From the NCBI GenBank assembly GCA_035630295.1, contig DASQKY010000002.1, forward strand, positions 1-47,022: a stretch of 47,022 nt of DNA, given 5' to 3'. Positions within the stretch are counted from its first letter, which is position 1. The number at the start of each line of letters is the position of its first letter. The position numbers and the translations under genes are program-made. Shown piece after piece: positions 32,974 to 42,741 of the stretch. Below the pieces are notes generated by a model that was given only the letters and a program-made list of their open reading frames with translations, searched no databases and had not been told where the DNA came from. Source of the stretch: Acidimicrobiales bacterium. GTDB lineage: Bacteria > Actinomycetota > Acidimicrobiia > Acidimicrobiales > Iamiaceae.

Positions 32974-34113
32974 ATGGACCTGTTCGAGTACCAGGGCAAG
33001 CAGTTCTTCGCCCACTACGACATCCCCGTCTCGCCCGGCGACGTGGCCACCACCGTGGACGAGGCCGTGGCCGTGGCCGAGCGCATCGCCGACTACCCGG
33101 TGGTGGTCAAGGCCCAGGTCCAGGTGGGGGGCCGGGGCAAGGCCGGCGGCATCAAGCTGGCCGACGACGTCGACGCCGTGCGCGAGCACGCCTCGAACAT
33201 CCTGGGCATGGACATCAAGGGCCACACGGTCGAGCGCATCTGGATCGAGCACGCCTCCGACATCGCCGAGGAGTACTACGCCAGCTTCACCCTCGACCGC
33301 TCGGCCAAGCAGCACCTGGGCATGCTCAGCGCCCAGGGCGGCGTGGAGATCGAGGCCGTGGCCGAGACCGACCCCGACGCCATCGCCAAGATCTGGATCG
33401 ACCCCGTCGACGGCCTCACCGAGGACGTGGCCCGCGACTGGGTGGCGGCGGCCGGGCTGAACCCCGACGCCACCGAGGGCGCGGTGTCCATCCTGCTCCA
33501 GCTGTACCGGGCCTACGTGGACGGCGATGCCGACCTGGTGGAGATCAACCCCCTCATCCTCACCCCGCAGGGCCAGGTCCACGCCCTCGACGCCAAGGTC
33601 ACCCTGGACGGCAACGCCGCCTTCCGCCACGACTACGCCGAGTACGAGGCCACCCAGGAGCGCGACGAGCGGGAGCAGGCGGCCCACGACAAGGACCTCC
33701 AGTACGTCGGCCTGGACGGCACCGTGGGCGTCATCGCCAACGGCGCCGGGCTGGCCATGTCGACGGTCGACATCATCAACCAGGTCGGTGGCAAGCCGGC
33801 CAACTTCCTCGACATCGGCGGGGGGGCCAACGCCGATGTCATGGCCGGAGCCCTCGAGGTGATCACCGGCGACGAGAACGTGAAGAGCATCTTCATCAAC
33901 ATCTTCGGGGGCATCACCAAGGGCGACGAGGTGGCCAACGGCATCGTCCAGGCCCTGGGCCGGGTCGACATCGGCGTGCCCATGGTGATCCGCCTGGACG
34001 GCACCAACGCCGAGGAGGGCCGGAAGATCATCGCCGAGCAGACCGGCGGCAAGGTCCAGTCCAAGTCCACGATGCTCGAGGCCGCCGAGGCCGCCGTCGA
34101 GCAGGCCCGCTGA
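32974..34113 (+). CDS. sucC: Succinyl-CoA synthetase (ADP-forming) beta subunit
   Basis: A 379-residue cytosolic TCA-cycle enzyme subunit that makes succinate and ATP or GTP from succinyl-CoA. The N-terminal MDLFEYQGKQFF, the ATP-grasp region with KAQVQVGGRGKAGGIKLA, the LVEINPLILTPQG strand and the C-terminal ligase domain (GGGANADVMAGALEVI and NIFGGITKGDEVANGIV) are all present and complete. GAGAGAGG lies upstream of the ATG. sucD follows after 28 bases. Next to it, sucCD, a four-helix membrane protein, purN and purH keep the same order as in Mycobacterium. Confidence 0.98.
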   Translation: MDLFEYQGKQFFAHYDIPVSPGDVATTVDEAVAVAERIADYPVVVKAQVQVGGRGKAGGIKLADDVDAVREHASNILGMDIKGHTVERIWIEHASDIAEEYYASFTLDRSAKQHLGMLSAQGGVEIEAVAETDPDAIAKIWIDPVDGLTEDVARDWVAAAGLNPDATEGAVSILLQLYRAYVDGDADLVEINPLILTPQGQVHALDAKVTLDGNAAFRHDYAEYEATQERDEREQAAHDKDLQYVGLDGTVGVIANGAGLAMSTVDIINQVGGKPANFLDIGGGANADVMAGALEVITGDENVKSIFINIFGGITKGDEVANGIVQALGRVDIGVPMVIRLDGTNAEEGRKIIAEQTGGKVQSKSTMLEAAEAAVEQAR

Positions 34114-34141
34114 GCCGGCCGAGAGCGAGAGGAACGCTGTC

Positions 34142-35035
34142 ATGAGCATCTTCGTGGACGAGACGACCAAGGTCGTCTACCAGGGCCTCACCGGCTCCCA
34201 GGGCCGCTTCTACGGCCTCCGCAACCGCGCCTACGGCACCCAGGTGGTGGCCGGCACCAACCCCAAGAAGGCCGGCACCGACGTCGAGGGCATCCCCGTC
34301 TTCGCCTCGGTGGCCGAGGCCCGGGAGGCCACCGGCGCCACCGTGTCGTGCGTCTTCATCCCCGCCGCCGGCGTGAGGGCGGCGGTCATGGAGGCGGCCG
34401 AGGCCGGCATGGAGCTGGTGGTGGTCATCACCGAGGGCGTCCCGGCCCAGGACGAGGCCTGGTTCTTCAACAAGGTGAAGCGGGACTTCCCCGGCACCCG
34501 CATCCTGGGCCCCAACTGCCCCGGGCTCATCAGCCCCGGCAAGGCCAACATCGGCATCACCGCCGGCGAGATCGCCCAGCCCGGTGGCCCGGTGGGCATC
34601 GTGAGCCGCTCCGGCACCCTCACCTACCAGGCCCTCTACGAGCTGAAGCTGGCCGGCATCGGCGTCACCACCTGCGTGGGCATCGGCGGCGACCCGGTCC
34701 CCGGCACCAGCTTCATCGATTGCCTGGAGGCCTTCGAGGCCGACCCCGACACCAAGGCCGTCATGATGATCGGCGAGATCGGCGGCTCGGCCGAGGAGGA
34801 GGCCGCCGAGTTCATCGCCACCAAGATGTCCAAGCCGGTCTCGGCGTACGTCGCCGGCGTCACCGCCCCCCCCGGCAAGAAGATGGGCCACGCCGGCGCC
34901 ATCGTCTCCGGCGGCAAGGGCACGGCCAAGGCCAAGATCGAGGCCTTGGAGGCGGCCGGTGTCCGGGTGGGCCAGAACCCGACCGAGGCCGGCGCCCACA
35001 TGGTCGACATCGTCAAGGAGCTGGGCCTGGCCTGA
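34142..35035 (+). CDS. sucD: Succinyl-CoA synthetase alpha subunit
   Basis: A 297-residue partner of SucC that binds CoA and carries the phosphohistidine. The CoA-binding Rossmann part has YQGLTGSQGRFYGLRNRAYG and GTNPKKAGT; GPNCPGLISPGK and SRSGTLTYQ follow; the phosphorylated histidine is in GHAGAIVSGGKGTAKAK. The protein is complete at the usual length. Its ATG has GAGAGGAA a few bases upstream. A short GAGCC/GGCTC inverted repeat (35034-35048) overlaps the stop and may help end the transcript before the convergent gene. Confidence 0.98.
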   Translation: MSIFVDETTKVVYQGLTGSQGRFYGLRNRAYGTQVVAGTNPKKAGTDVEGIPVFASVAEAREATGATVSCVFIPAAGVRAAVMEAAEAGMELVVVITEGVPAQDEAWFFNKVKRDFPGTRILGPNCPGLISPGKANIGITAGEIAQPGGPVGIVSRSGTLTYQALYELKLAGIGVTTCVGIGGDPVPGTSFIDCLEAFEADPDTKAVMMIGEIGGSAEEEAAEFIATKMSKPVSAYVAGVTAPPGKKMGHAGAIVSGGKGTAKAKIEALEAAGVRVGQNPTEAGAHMVDIVKELGLA

Positions 35036-35091
35036 GCCGGCCCGGCTCCCACCTCTCGCCCCCCACACCCGGGCGCTGAGCGGCGGGCCGC

Positions 35092-36225
35092 CTAGGCGGT
35101 GGGCGGCGGAGGGGGCGATCGCTCCGCGGCCTCGTCGGCCGGGGGTGCCGGGGGCGGCCCGGGGATGACCTCGGTCCCGGGGTCGTGCAGGCCGCCCGGC
35201 GCGGGGGCGGGCTCGGGCTGGGGATCGAGCGGCGGCGCCGGCTGGGGATCGAGCGGCCCCGGCTCGGGCACGGGCTGCGGCGGTGCGGGTTGGGGGGCGC
35301 CAGGGTCCGAGGCCCGGGGGGCCGATGGCTCGGGCGGGGCCGACCAGGTCGCGGCGGCGCCGGGCTGGCCGTGGAGGACGGTCTGGTCCCACGCCGCCGG
35401 GGCCTCGGTGGCGCCGGAGGGCCAGGGGCCGGGGGCCGCCTCCTGGGCCCACGGGTCGGGCGAGGGCCCGGGCGCGGGCCACGATGCCTGACCGGGTGGG
35501 GGACCGGGCTGGTGCCAGGCCGGGGCGGGCCCGGGGTCGGGGGCGTGCCACTGGCCGGGGCCTGCGGCCGGCTGCGGCCACGCTCCCGGGTCCGGGGCGG
35601 CGGCCGGCTGGGGCCACTGGCCCGGGTCGGCCTGGGGGGCCATCGGCCCGCCCGGGCCCGGGCCCGGGCCGGCGGGGGGCGGCCACGGCCCGGTGGCCGG
35701 GTTCGGCCCGGCCGCCTGCCGTCGGGACTCGACCAGGCCCAGCACCGTGCCGGCGGCCACGCCGGCCAGGCCCAGGGCCAGGAGGAACATGCCCAGCCCG
35801 AAGTCCACGCCGATCCCACCCAGGTTCTCCCCGCCGGAGGCCAGGATGCTCACCGCGTAGCCGAGCCAGAGGAGGACGGCCATGGCCAGGCAGACGAGCT
35901 GGAGCTGGAGCAGGGTGAAGCCGCCGACCTCCCGGCCCTCGGCGCCGGGGACGAGAGCCCGGGCCACGGCGATGCCCCCGGCGGCCAGGGCCAGCAGGGG
36001 GATCCAGGTGCCGACCCCGAAGAGGCCGGGGGAGAAGTCGGTGGTCCACACCGACCAGCCCACGTCCGGGCCGGGGCCGTCGGACTTGAAGATGCGAACG
36101 AACGAGAAGAGCAGGGTGAGCAGCCCCGACACGCCGGCCACCAGGGCGGGGATCGGGACCACCAGGCCCCGGCCGGGGGCCGGCGGGGCCGGGGGAGCGG
36201 GTTGAGGGCTGGGGGGCCAGGCCAC
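35092..36225 (-). CDS. Four-helix membrane protein with long proline-rich tail (DUF5336-like)
   Basis: A 377-residue protein. After a short Pro-rich start there are four hydrophobic helices (about residues 24-44, 72-92, 105-128 and 138-162). Then comes a tail of about 210 residues made of Pro, Gly, Ala, Gln and Trp with repeated WPQPAA, GQW and PDPG units, ending in an acidic and Pro-rich stretch. The layout and the position between sucD and purN match the mycobacterial 34-kDa antigen family (Rv0954, DUF5336), though here the gene is inverted; the family call is inference. The GTG at 36225 has a full AGGAGG (36238-36233) seven bases upstream, the strongest such site in the window. The function is unknown. 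Confidence 0.75.
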   Translation of the reverse strand: MAWPPSPQPAPPAPPAPGRGLVVPIPALVAGVSGLLTLLFSFVRIFKSDGPGPDVGWSVWTTDFSPGLFGVGTWIPLLALAAGGIAVARALVPGAEGREVGGFTLLQLQLVCLAMAVLLWLGYAVSILASGGENLGGIGVDFGLGMFLLALGLAGVAAGTVLGLVESRRQAAGPNPATGPWPPPAGPGPGPGGPMAPQADPGQWPQPAAAPDPGAWPQPAAGPGQWHAPDPGPAPAWHQPGPPPGQASWPAPGPSPDPWAQEAAPGPWPSGATEAPAAWDQTVLHGQPGAAATWSAPPEPSAPRASDPGAPQPAPPQPVPEPGPLDPQPAPPLDPQPEPAPAPGGLHDPGTEVIPGPPPAPPADEAAERSPPPPPTA

Positions 36226-36400
36226 GGGCGAGCCTCCTGGGACGGGGTCGAGGTCGGTCTAGCGCACCCGGCCCCGGGCGGGGCAGGCCGGCCCCGGCGG
36301 TCTACCCCGTCGTCGTGGGCCCGACCCCGCCGCCGGCGAGCGCCACCGCCGCGTCTGGGTGGCAGGCCCTGTCGCACCGGGAGCCAGGGGCGGCGGCTGG

Positions 36401-36406
36401 TAGCTT
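36401..36406 (+). promoter_or_regulatory. Candidate -10 box (TAGCTT) of a leaderless purN promoter
   Basis: TAGCTT ends eight bases before the GTG at 36415. It excludes the longer open frame upstream, which runs back through the gene on the other strand. Confidence 0.5.
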
Positions 36407-36414
36407 CGCCCGAC

Positions 36415-37032
36415 GTGCGCGTCGGGGTGCTGGTGTCGGGAACGGGGTCGCTCCTCGACGCGTTCCTGGCCGCCGGCGTGCCCGTCGTGGTGGTGCTGGC
36501 CGACCGGCCCTGCCCGGCGCTGGCCCGGGCCGAGCGGGCGGGCGTGGCCACCGAGCTGGTGGAGCGCGACCGCTACGACGCGGGCTTCGACCGTGAGGCC
36601 TACTCGGCCCTGGTGGCCCAGCGCCTGCAGGCCCACGGTGTCGAGTTGGTGGCCATGGCCGGCTTCGGCACCATCCTGGGCCGGGCCGCCCACGACACCT
36701 ACGGCGGGCGGTTGCTCAACACCCACCCGGCCCTGCTCCCGGCGTACAAGGGATGGCACGCGGTCCGCGACGCCCTGGCCGACGGGGCCACCGTGACCGG
36801 CTGCACCGTCCACGTGGCCGGCCTGGAGGTGGACACCGGGCCCGTCCTGGCCCAGGAGGAGGTCCCCGTCCTCCCCGGCGACGACGAGGCCCGCCTGCAC
36901 GAGCGGATCAAGGCCGTCGAGCGCCGCCTCTACCCGGAGACCGTGCTGGCCGTCATCGCCCGCGGCTCGGTCCTGCCCCCCGGGGCCGGGGTCGCGCCGG
37001 AGCCCCCGTCCCCCACCGCCCAGGAGGCCTGA
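36415..37032 (+). CDS. purN: Phosphoribosylglycinamide formyltransferase
   Basis: A 205-residue cytosolic enzyme that transfers a formyl group from 10-formyltetrahydrofolate to GAR, the third step of purine synthesis. The N-terminal VGVLVSGTGSLL is the phosphate-binding loop. The catalytic triad is in NTHPALLPAYKG (Asn and His) and VDTGPVLAQ (Asp). The start is the GTG at 36415, where the product begins directly with the first strand. purH follows after four bases with its ribosome binding site inside the purN end (AGGAGG at 37022-37027), so purN, purH and folD form one operon. Confidence 0.95.
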   Translation: MRVGVLVSGTGSLLDAFLAAGVPVVVVLADRPCPALARAERAGVATELVERDRYDAGFDREAYSALVAQRLQAHGVELVAMAGFGTILGRAAHDTYGGRLLNTHPALLPAYKGWHAVRDALADGATVTGCTVHVAGLEVDTGPVLAQEEVPVLPGDDEARLHERIKAVERRLYPETVLAVIARGSVLPPGAGVAPEPPSPTAQEA

Positions 37033-37036
37033 ACCG

Positions 37037-38665
37037 GTGCGCGCCCTGCTCTCCGTGTACGACAAGACCGGCATCGTGGCCCTGGCCCGGGGCCTGGCCG
37101 ACGCCGGTTGGGGCCTGGTCTCCAGCGGGGGCACGGCCCGGGAGGTGGCGGCCGCCGGCATCGCCGTGACCGACGTGGCCGAGCTGACCGGGGCGCCGGC
37201 CATCCTTGGCCACCGGGTCATGACGCTGCACCCCAAGGTCCACGGGGGCCTGCTGGCCGACCGCCACGACCCCGAGCACCGGGCCGACATGGAGGCCCAC
37301 GGCATCGAGGGCATCGACCTCCTGGTGGCCAACCTCTACCCCTTCGGGTCCGACCCGGCCGACTTCACCCACGGCGGCACGGCCGGCCCCGTCGACCTCA
37401 TCGACATCGGCGGCCCGGCCATGATCCGGGCCGGGGCCAAGAACCACGCCCACGTGGCCGTGGTGGTCGACCCGGCCGACTACCAGCCGGTGCTGGACGA
37501 GGCCCGGGCCCCGGGCGGGATCTCCACCGCCACCCGCCGCCGCCTGGCGGCCAAGGCCTTCGCCACCACCGCGGCCTACGACACCGCCATCGCGGCCTGG
37601 TTCGCCTCCTCCGGCGAGGACGCCCCCGGGCCGGCCCCCGAGAGCGCGGCCGCCGCAGGCGAGGCCGCCCCGCCCGCCGTCGGGTCGGTCCCGGCTGGCG
37701 ACGACCCGCTCCCCGCCGTCCTGGAGATCACCGCGGCCCGCGAGCCCCTGGCCCTCCGCTACGGCGAGAACCCCCACCAGCGGGCCGCCCTGTACCGCAC
37801 GGCGGGAGCCGACCCGTGGTGGGCGCACGTGGCCCAGCACTCGGGCCTGGCCCTCAGCTACCTGAACCTCTACGACGCCGACGCGGCCTGGCTCCTGGCC
37901 CACGACCTGGCCCGGGCCACCGGCCAGGTGGCGTGCGCCATCATCAAGCACGCCAACCCGTGCGGCGCGGCGGTGGCCCCCACCCTGGCCGAGGCCTACC
38001 AGGCCGCCTTCGACTGCGACCCCCGCTCCGCCTTCGGCGGCATCGTGGCCACCTCGGCCCCCATCGACCCGGCCACCGTCGAGGAGATGGTGGCCGCGGC
38101 CCAGGCCGACGTGGTCATCGCCCCCGGCTACGGCGACGGGGTGGTCGACGCCCTGCGGGCCAAGCGCAAGAACACCCGCCTCCTGGAGGCCCCGGCCCCG
38201 GTGCCCGACCCGTTGCACGTCCGCCCGGTCACCGGCGGCTACCTGGTCCAGGAGCCCCACCGCTTCGTGAGCGACCCGGCCACCTGGCGAGTGGTCACCG
38301 AGCGGCAGCCCACCGCCGAGGAGCGGGCCGACGCCGTGCTGGCCTTCCGCATCTGCGGCTGGGTCACCTCCAACGCCATCGTCCTGGCCAAGGACGGGGT
38401 GGCCTGGGGCATCGGCGCCGGGCAGCAGAACCGGGTGGAGGCCGGGCAGATCGCGGCGGCCAAGGCCGCGGGGCGGGCTGCCGGCGGGGCCTGCGCCAGC
38501 GACGCCTTCTACCCCTTCCCCGACGGCGTGGAGGCCGCCGCCACGGCCGGCGTGGCCGTGGTCGTCCAGCCCGGGGGCTCGGTGCGCGACGACGAGGTCA
38601 TCGCCAAGGCCGACGAGCTGGGCCTGGCCATGCTCCTCACCGGCGAGCGCCACTTCCTCCACTGA
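37037..38665 (+). CDS. purH: Bifunctional AICAR formyltransferase / IMP cyclohydrolase
   Basis: A 542-residue enzyme for the last two steps to IMP. The N-terminal cyclohydrolase (MGS-like) domain has [20 protein letters not shown] and [14 protein letters not shown]; the C-terminal formyltransferase has the catalytic Lys-His in IIKHANPCG and [13 protein letters not shown]. Between the two domains is a lineage-specific linker of about 35 residues rich in Ala, Pro and Gly (about residues 194-230). It ends in the conserved GERHF near the terminus. The GTG at 37037 uses the AGGAGG located within the end of purN. folD starts 17 bases after the stop and supplies the folate cofactor. Confidence 0.97.
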   Translation: MRALLSVYDKTGIVALARGLADAGWGLVSSGGTAREVAAAGIAVTDVAELTGAPAILGHRVMTLHPKVHGGLLADRHDPEHRADMEAHGIEGIDLLVANLYPFGSDPADFTHGGTAGPVDLIDIGGPAMIRAGAKNHAHVAVVVDPADYQPVLDEARAPGGISTATRRRLAAKAFATTAAYDTAIAAWFASSGEDAPGPAPESAAAAGEAAPPAVGSVPAGDDPLPAVLEITAAREPLALRYGENPHQRAALYRTAGADPWWAHVAQHSGLALSYLNLYDADAAWLLAHDLARATGQVACAIIKHANPCGAAVAPTLAEAYQAAFDCDPRSAFGGIVATSAPIDPATVEEMVAAAQADVVIAPGYGDGVVDALRAKRKNTRLLEAPAPVPDPLHVRPVTGGYLVQEPHRFVSDPATWRVVTERQPTAEERADAVLAFRICGWVTSNAIVLAKDGVAWGIGAGQQNRVEAGQIAAAKAAGRAAGGACASDAFYPFPDGVEAAATAGVAVVVQPGGSVRDDEVIAKADELGLAMLLTGERHFLH

Positions 38666-38682
38666 CGCAGGAGACGCTGACC

Positions 38683-39561
38683 ATGACCGCGATCACCATG
38701 GACGGCGAAGCCGTCGCCACCCGGATCAAGGGCGAGCTGCGGGCCCGCATCGACACCGTGGTCGAGGCCACGGGCGCGCCCCCGGGCCTGGGCACCCTCC
38801 TGGTCGGCGACGACGGGCCCAGCCACCGCTACGTCAGCATGAAGCACGCCGATTGCGCCGAGCTGGGCATCGCCAGCGTGGACGAGCGCCTCCCGGCCGA
38901 CGCCACCACGGCCGATGTCGAGGCTGTGATCGACCGGTGGAACGCCGACCCCGCCATCGACGCCGTCCTGCCCCAGCACCCCTTCCCCCCCCACCTCGAC
39001 TACGAGGCACTGTTCCGTCGCATCGAGCCCGACAAGGACGCCGATGGCCTCCACCCGGTGAACCTGGGCCGCCTGGTCATGGGGGTCGACGCCCCCCGGG
39101 CCTGCACGCCGGCGGGGATCGTGGAGCTGCTGGTGGCCCACGGCGTGCCCATCGAGGGCCGCCACGTGGTCATCGTGGGTCGGGGCCTGACCATCGGCCG
39201 GCCCCTGGCCAACCTGCTCTCGCTCAAGGCCCCCCACGCCAACGCGGCCGTCACGGTGGTCCACACCGGGGTGCCCGACCTGGCCACCCACACCCGCCAG
39301 GCCGACATCCTGGTGGCCGCGGCCGGCTCGCCGGGCCTGATCGTGGCCGACATGGTGAAGCCCGGGGCCGCGGTGGTGGCCGCCGGCGTGACCTTCGAGG
39401 GGCGACGGGTGGTCTCCGACGTGGCCGACGACGTGGCCGAGGTGGCGGGCTGGCTGTCGCCCCGCATCGGCGGCGTCGGCCCCCTGACCCGGGCCCTGCT
39501 CATGGCCAACACCGTGGCCGCGGCCGAGCGCCGGGCCGCGGCCCTGGCCGCCGGGGGCTGA
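38683..39561 (+). CDS. folD: Methylenetetrahydrofolate dehydrogenase / cyclohydrolase
   Basis: A 292-residue bifunctional enzyme that turns 5,10-methylene- into 10-formyltetrahydrofolate, the cofactor of purN and purH upstream. The catalytic Tyr/Lys pair is in [10 protein letters not shown], the substrate segment in [17 protein letters not shown], and the dinucleotide site in [17 protein letters not shown]. The substrate loop reads LPQHPFPPH instead of the usual QLPLPxH, and [15 protein letters not shown] lacks the preceding Pro of PGGVGP. Both are conservative departures in an otherwise intact protein. The ATG at 38683 is preceded by CAGGAG. A nine-base-pair hairpin follows the gene. Confidence 0.94.
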   Translation: MTAITMDGEAVATRIKGELRARIDTVVEATGAPPGLGTLLVGDDGPSHRYVSMKHADCAELGIASVDERLPADATTADVEAVIDRWNADPAIDAVLPQHPFPPHLDYEALFRRIEPDKDADGLHPVNLGRLVMGVDAPRACTPAGIVELLVAHGVPIEGRHVVIVGRGLTIGRPLANLLSLKAPHANAAVTVVHTGVPDLATHTRQADILVAAAGSPGLIVADMVKPGAAVVAAGVTFEGRRVVSDVADDVAEVAGWLSPRIGGVGPLTRALLMANTVAAAERRAAALAAGG

Positions 39562-39578
39562 CACCGCCGGGCCGGCCC

Positions 39579-39607
39579 CACCCGGGGGACCGACCCGACC
39601 CCGGGTG
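39579..39607. terminator. Hairpin terminator between folD and the ABC permease gene
   Basis: CACCCGGGG (39579-39587) and CCCCGGGTG (39599-39607) form a perfect nine-base-pair stem with an 11-base loop in the 47-base gap between convergent genes. Confidence 0.6.
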
Positions 39608-39608
39608 C

Positions 39609-40481
39609 CTAGGAGGCGTTCTTCCTGGTGTAGGCCCGCACGGCCAGCGGGGCGCACACGGCGGTGATGGCGGCCAGCCAGATCCAGGTGTAGGCCACCG
39701 GGTGGGCGATGGACCAGGGGTCGCCGGCGGCCACCGGGGTGTTGGGGTTGCCGAACAGCTCCCGCAGGGCGTCGGACAGGGTGGTCACCGGGTTCCACTC
39801 GGCGATGGTCCGGACCACGCTGGGCATGGAGGCCACCGGCACGAAGGTGCTGGCGATGAAGGTCAACGGGAAGATGGTGGCGAACCCGATGCCGGTGACG
39901 CCCTCGGGGGTGCCGACGATGGCTCCCAGCAGGATGCCCACCCAGATCATGGCGAAGGCGAAGGCCACCATCAGGCCGTAGGCGGCCAGGGCGTCGACGA
40001 AGGAGCCCCGGATGCGCCACCCGATGGCCAGCCCGGTCAGGGACATGATGACGATGGGCAGCATCGTCTTCATCAGGTTTGACAGGGCGTAGCCGCCCAT
40101 GACGGCCCCCTTGCTGATGGGCAGGGAGCGGAACCGGTCGATGGCCTGGTTCTTCTGGTCGTTGGCGATGCTCATGGCCGCGCCGAAGGCGGTGAACACC
40201 AGGGTCTGGGCCATGATCCCGCCCATCAGGAACTCCCGGTAGCTGCCGCCGCCGGGCACGTCGATGGCCCCCCCGAAGACGTAGGCGAACAGCACCACGA
40301 ACATCACCGGCTGGATGGTGGCGTCGCTGAGCTGCTCGGGCTGGCGCTTCATGTGGATGAGGCCCCGGCGGGCCAGGATCCAGGTGTCGTGGAGCAGGCC
40401 CCGCCGGGGGTGGAGGTCCGTGGCCGGCTCGGCCGCCTCGACGGCGAGCTCGCCGGTGGTGGTGGCGGTGGTCGCGGTCAT
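39609..40481 (-). CDS. ABC-2 type permease, DrrB family
   Basis: A 290-residue inner membrane protein with six helices, the channel half of an exporter. The ABC-2 layout is clear: a cytoplasmic start, [21 protein letters not shown] in the first helix, [21 protein letters not shown] before the third, and the family-typical [26 protein letters not shown] with [15 protein letters not shown] near the end. DrrAB-type pairs export antibiotics or lipids; the substrate is unknown. The ATG at 40481 overlaps the ATPase stop (ATGA), so the two are coupled. Confidence 0.93.
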   Translation of the reverse strand: MTATTATTTGELAVEAAEPATDLHPRRGLLHDTWILARRGLIHMKRQPEQLSDATIQPVMFVVLFAYVFGGAIDVPGGGSYREFLMGGIMAQTLVFTAFGAAMSIANDQKNQAIDRFRSLPISKGAVMGGYALSNLMKTMLPIVIMSLTGLAIGWRIRGSFVDALAAYGLMVAFAFAMIWVGILLGAIVGTPEGVTGIGFATIFPLTFIASTFVPVASMPSVVRTIAEWNPVTTLSDALRELFGNPNTPVAAGDPWSIAHPVAYTWIWLAAITAVCAPLAVRAYTRKNAS

Positions 40482-41473
40482 CGCAGGGCCTCCTGGGGGG
40501 TCGTGTCGGTCGGTGCGGACTCGTCGTCGGTGATGGGCGAGCCGGTGAGGGTGAGGAACACCTCGTCCAGGGTGGGCTGGCGCAGGCCCAGGTCCTCCAC
40601 CCCCAGCCGGGCGTCGGTCAGGGCGTTGGCCACCGCGGCCAGGCTGGCCACGCCGTCGGCGGTGGGGGCCACCACCGACCGGATGGGCCGGTCGATGGCC
40701 GGCTCGGACCCGGTGATGCGGGCCAGGATGCCGGCCGCCTCGTCCAGGCGGCTGGCCTCGGAGACCACGATGCCGATGTTGTCCCCGCCCACCTCCCGCT
40801 TCAGGGTGCGGGCGTCGCCCCGGGCGATGACGGCGCCGTGGTCGATGACGAGGATGTCGTCGGCCAGGCGCTCGGCCTCCTCCAGGTACTGGGTGGTGAG
40901 CAGCAGGGTGGTGCCCCGCCCGACCAGCGTGTCGAGCACGTCCCACAGCTCGGTCCGGGCCCGGGGGTCGAGCCCGGTGGTGGGCTCGTCGAGGAACAGC
41001 ACCTCGGGCCGGGCCACCAGGGTGGCGGCCAGGTCGAGGCGGCGCCGCATGCCGCCGGAGTAGGCCGAGGTGACCTTGTCGCCCGCGTCGGCCAGGGAGA
41101 ACTGGGCCAGCAGCTCGCCGGCCCGGTCCTTGGCCTGCCGGCGGGGGAGCTGGTGGAGCTCGCCGATCATGACCAGGTTCTCGTGCCCGGTGAGGAGCGG
41201 GTCGACGGTGGCGTCCTGGGCGGCCAGGCCGATGCGGCGCCGCACCTCGGTGGCCTGGGTGCGCACGTCGTAGCCGGCCACCGTGGCCGTGCCCTCGGTG
41301 GGCTCGGACAGGGTGGTGAGGATGCGCACCGCGGTGGTCTTGCCGGCCCCGTTCGGGCCCAGGACGGCGGTGACGGTGCCGGTGGGGACGACGATGTCGA
41401 CCCCGGCCAGCGCCGTCTTCTCGCCGTAGCGCTTGACCAGGCCGTGCGCGTCGATGGCGGGGGGTGAGGTCAT
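40478..41473 (-). CDS. ABC transporter ATPase, DrrA family
   Basis: A 331-residue nucleotide-binding subunit that powers the permease encoded next. Walker A is GPNGAGKTT, the signature [12 protein letters not shown], Walker [13 protein letters not shown], and the H-loop position carries Gln ([12 protein letters not shown]), as is normal in DrrA-type proteins. A C-terminal extension of about 95 residues ends in [15 protein letters not shown], the family's regulatory tail. The ATG at 41473 has GGAG five bases upstream. The open frame extends further upstream but without coding features. No regulator gene is adjacent. Confidence 0.94.
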   Translation of the reverse strand: MTSPPAIDAHGLVKRYGEKTALAGVDIVVPTGTVTAVLGPNGAGKTTAVRILTTLSEPTEGTATVAGYDVRTQATEVRRRIGLAAQDATVDPLLTGHENLVMIGELHQLPRRQAKDRAGELLAQFSLADAGDKVTSAYSGGMRRRLDLAATLVARPEVLFLDEPTTGLDPRARTELWDVLDTLVGRGTTLLLTTQYLEEAERLADDILVIDHGAVIARGDARTLKREVGGDNIGIVVSEASRLDEAAGILARITGSEPAIDRPIRSVVAPTADGVASLAAVANALTDARLGVEDLGLRQPTLDEVFLTLTGSPITDDESAPTDTTPQEALR

Positions 41474-41753
41474 CGGAGCTCCGTGGAGGGGGGGCGGTGG
41501 GGGCCCGGGCCGGGCCCTGCATGGTGGCAGAAGGTCATCGTCACGAGGTCGGATTTTCCGTCGGGGGACAGGTGGGAGCAGGAGGTCGAGGGCCGGGCAG
41601 GGGGTGGGCCGGCCCGGCCCGGCAGCGACGCGGGCGATCAGGGTTCGATCGGTGAGACGGCGCCGCCGGCCGGAACTCATCGCCCCGGGGGCGACACGAC
41701 CCGACGGTACGACGTCGGCCCCCCCGGAAGCCAGGGGCCCGGTGATGCTGGCC

Positions 41754-41759
41754 TAGCCT
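41754..41759 (+). promoter_or_regulatory. Candidate -10 box (TAGCCT) of the metF promoter
   Basis: TAGCCT ends nine bases before the ATG at 41769. The 295-base gap from 41474, between divergent genes, shows no gene and no other clear signal. Confidence 0.45.
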
Positions 41760-41768
41760 CGCGGCCCC

Positions 41769-42653
41769 ATGACGCGCATCGCCGACCTGCTCGCCGCCGG
41801 GCGCACCGTCTCCTTCGAGTTCCCCCCGCCCAAGACCCCCGAGGCCCTCGTCGCCTTCGACGAGGCCATGGACGACCTGGCCGGCCTGGCCCCCGACTTC
41901 ATCTCGGTCACCTACGGGGCGCTGGGCACCACCCGGGACACCACCCGGGACGTGGTCATCCGGGTGGACAAGGAGCGGCCCTTCCCGGCCATGCCCCACC
42001 TGACCTGCGTGGGCCACACCCGGGCGGAGCTCCACGAGCTGCTGACCCACTACCGCCAGGCCGGCATCGACAACGTGCTGGCCCTGGCCGGCGACCCGCC
42101 GGCCGACGGCTCGGAGGCCGGGGGCGACTTCGCCTACGCCACCGAGCTGATCGAGCTGGTGGCCGAGGTGGGCCCCTTCTCGGTGGGCGTGGCCGCCTTC
42201 CCCGAGGTCCACCCCCGGTCCCCGGACCGGGCCACCGACCGCCGCTTCCTGGCCGCCAAGCTGGCCGTGGCCGACTTCGCCATCACTCAGTTCTTCTTCG
42301 ATCCCGCCGACTACCGACGCATGGTCGACGAGTTGGACGCGCTGGGTTGCACCACCCCGGTGATCCCCGGCGTCTTCCCGTTCACCAGCGTGGCCGGCCT
42401 GCGCCGCATGGCCGGCATGAACGGCAGCGCCATCCCGGCCGCGCTCGAGCCCCGCCTCCAAGCGGTCGACGGCGACCCGGCCGCCACCCGGGCCCTGGGC
42501 GTGGAGGTGGCCACCGAGCTGGGAGCCGCCCTCCTGGCCGACGGCGTGCCCGGGCTGCACCTCTACACCATGAACCGGGCCGCCTCGGTGCGCCAGGTGT
42601 GCACCGACCTCGACCTCCGGCCGTCGCCCGACGCCGGGAGCCCCCCGGCCTGA
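41769..42653 (+). CDS. metF: Methylenetetrahydrofolate reductase
   Basis: A 294-residue flavoenzyme that reduces 5,10-methylene- to 5-methyltetrahydrofolate for methionine synthesis. It has the (beta/alpha)8-barrel hallmarks: the N-terminal SFEFPPPKTPEA, FISVTYGALGTTRDT, the folate/flavin strand HLTCVGHTRAEL, NVLALAGDPP, the ADFAITQFFFDPADY segment and the C-terminal GVPGLHLYTMNR. The protein is complete and of normal length, with no regulatory domain. A TAGCCT box lies nine bases before the ATG. It uses the same cofactor pool as purN, purH and folD. The DUF4012 gene follows 88 bases later on the same strand. Confidence 0.95.
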   Translation: MTRIADLLAAGRTVSFEFPPPKTPEALVAFDEAMDDLAGLAPDFISVTYGALGTTRDTTRDVVIRVDKERPFPAMPHLTCVGHTRAELHELLTHYRQAGIDNVLALAGDPPADGSEAGGDFAYATELIELVAEVGPFSVGVAAFPEVHPRSPDRATDRRFLAAKLAVADFAITQFFFDPADYRRMVDELDALGCTTPVIPGVFPFTSVAGLRRMAGMNGSAIPAALEPRLQAVDGDPAATRALGVEVATELGAALLADGVPGLHLYTMNRAASVRQVCTDLDLRPSPDAGSPPA

Positions 42654-42741
42654 GGCCGGGGACACGGTGACGGGCGCGCTGCGGCCCCGCCGGCGGCGCG
42701 CCGGGGCCCACCCCCGGCCCGCCGGGCCCGGGGCCTGACCG

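Noticed and set aside
41474-41768. Possible small gene between the ABC ATPase and metF
   Set aside because: Frames there lack a start signal and domain features; the gap is explained by two divergent promoters.
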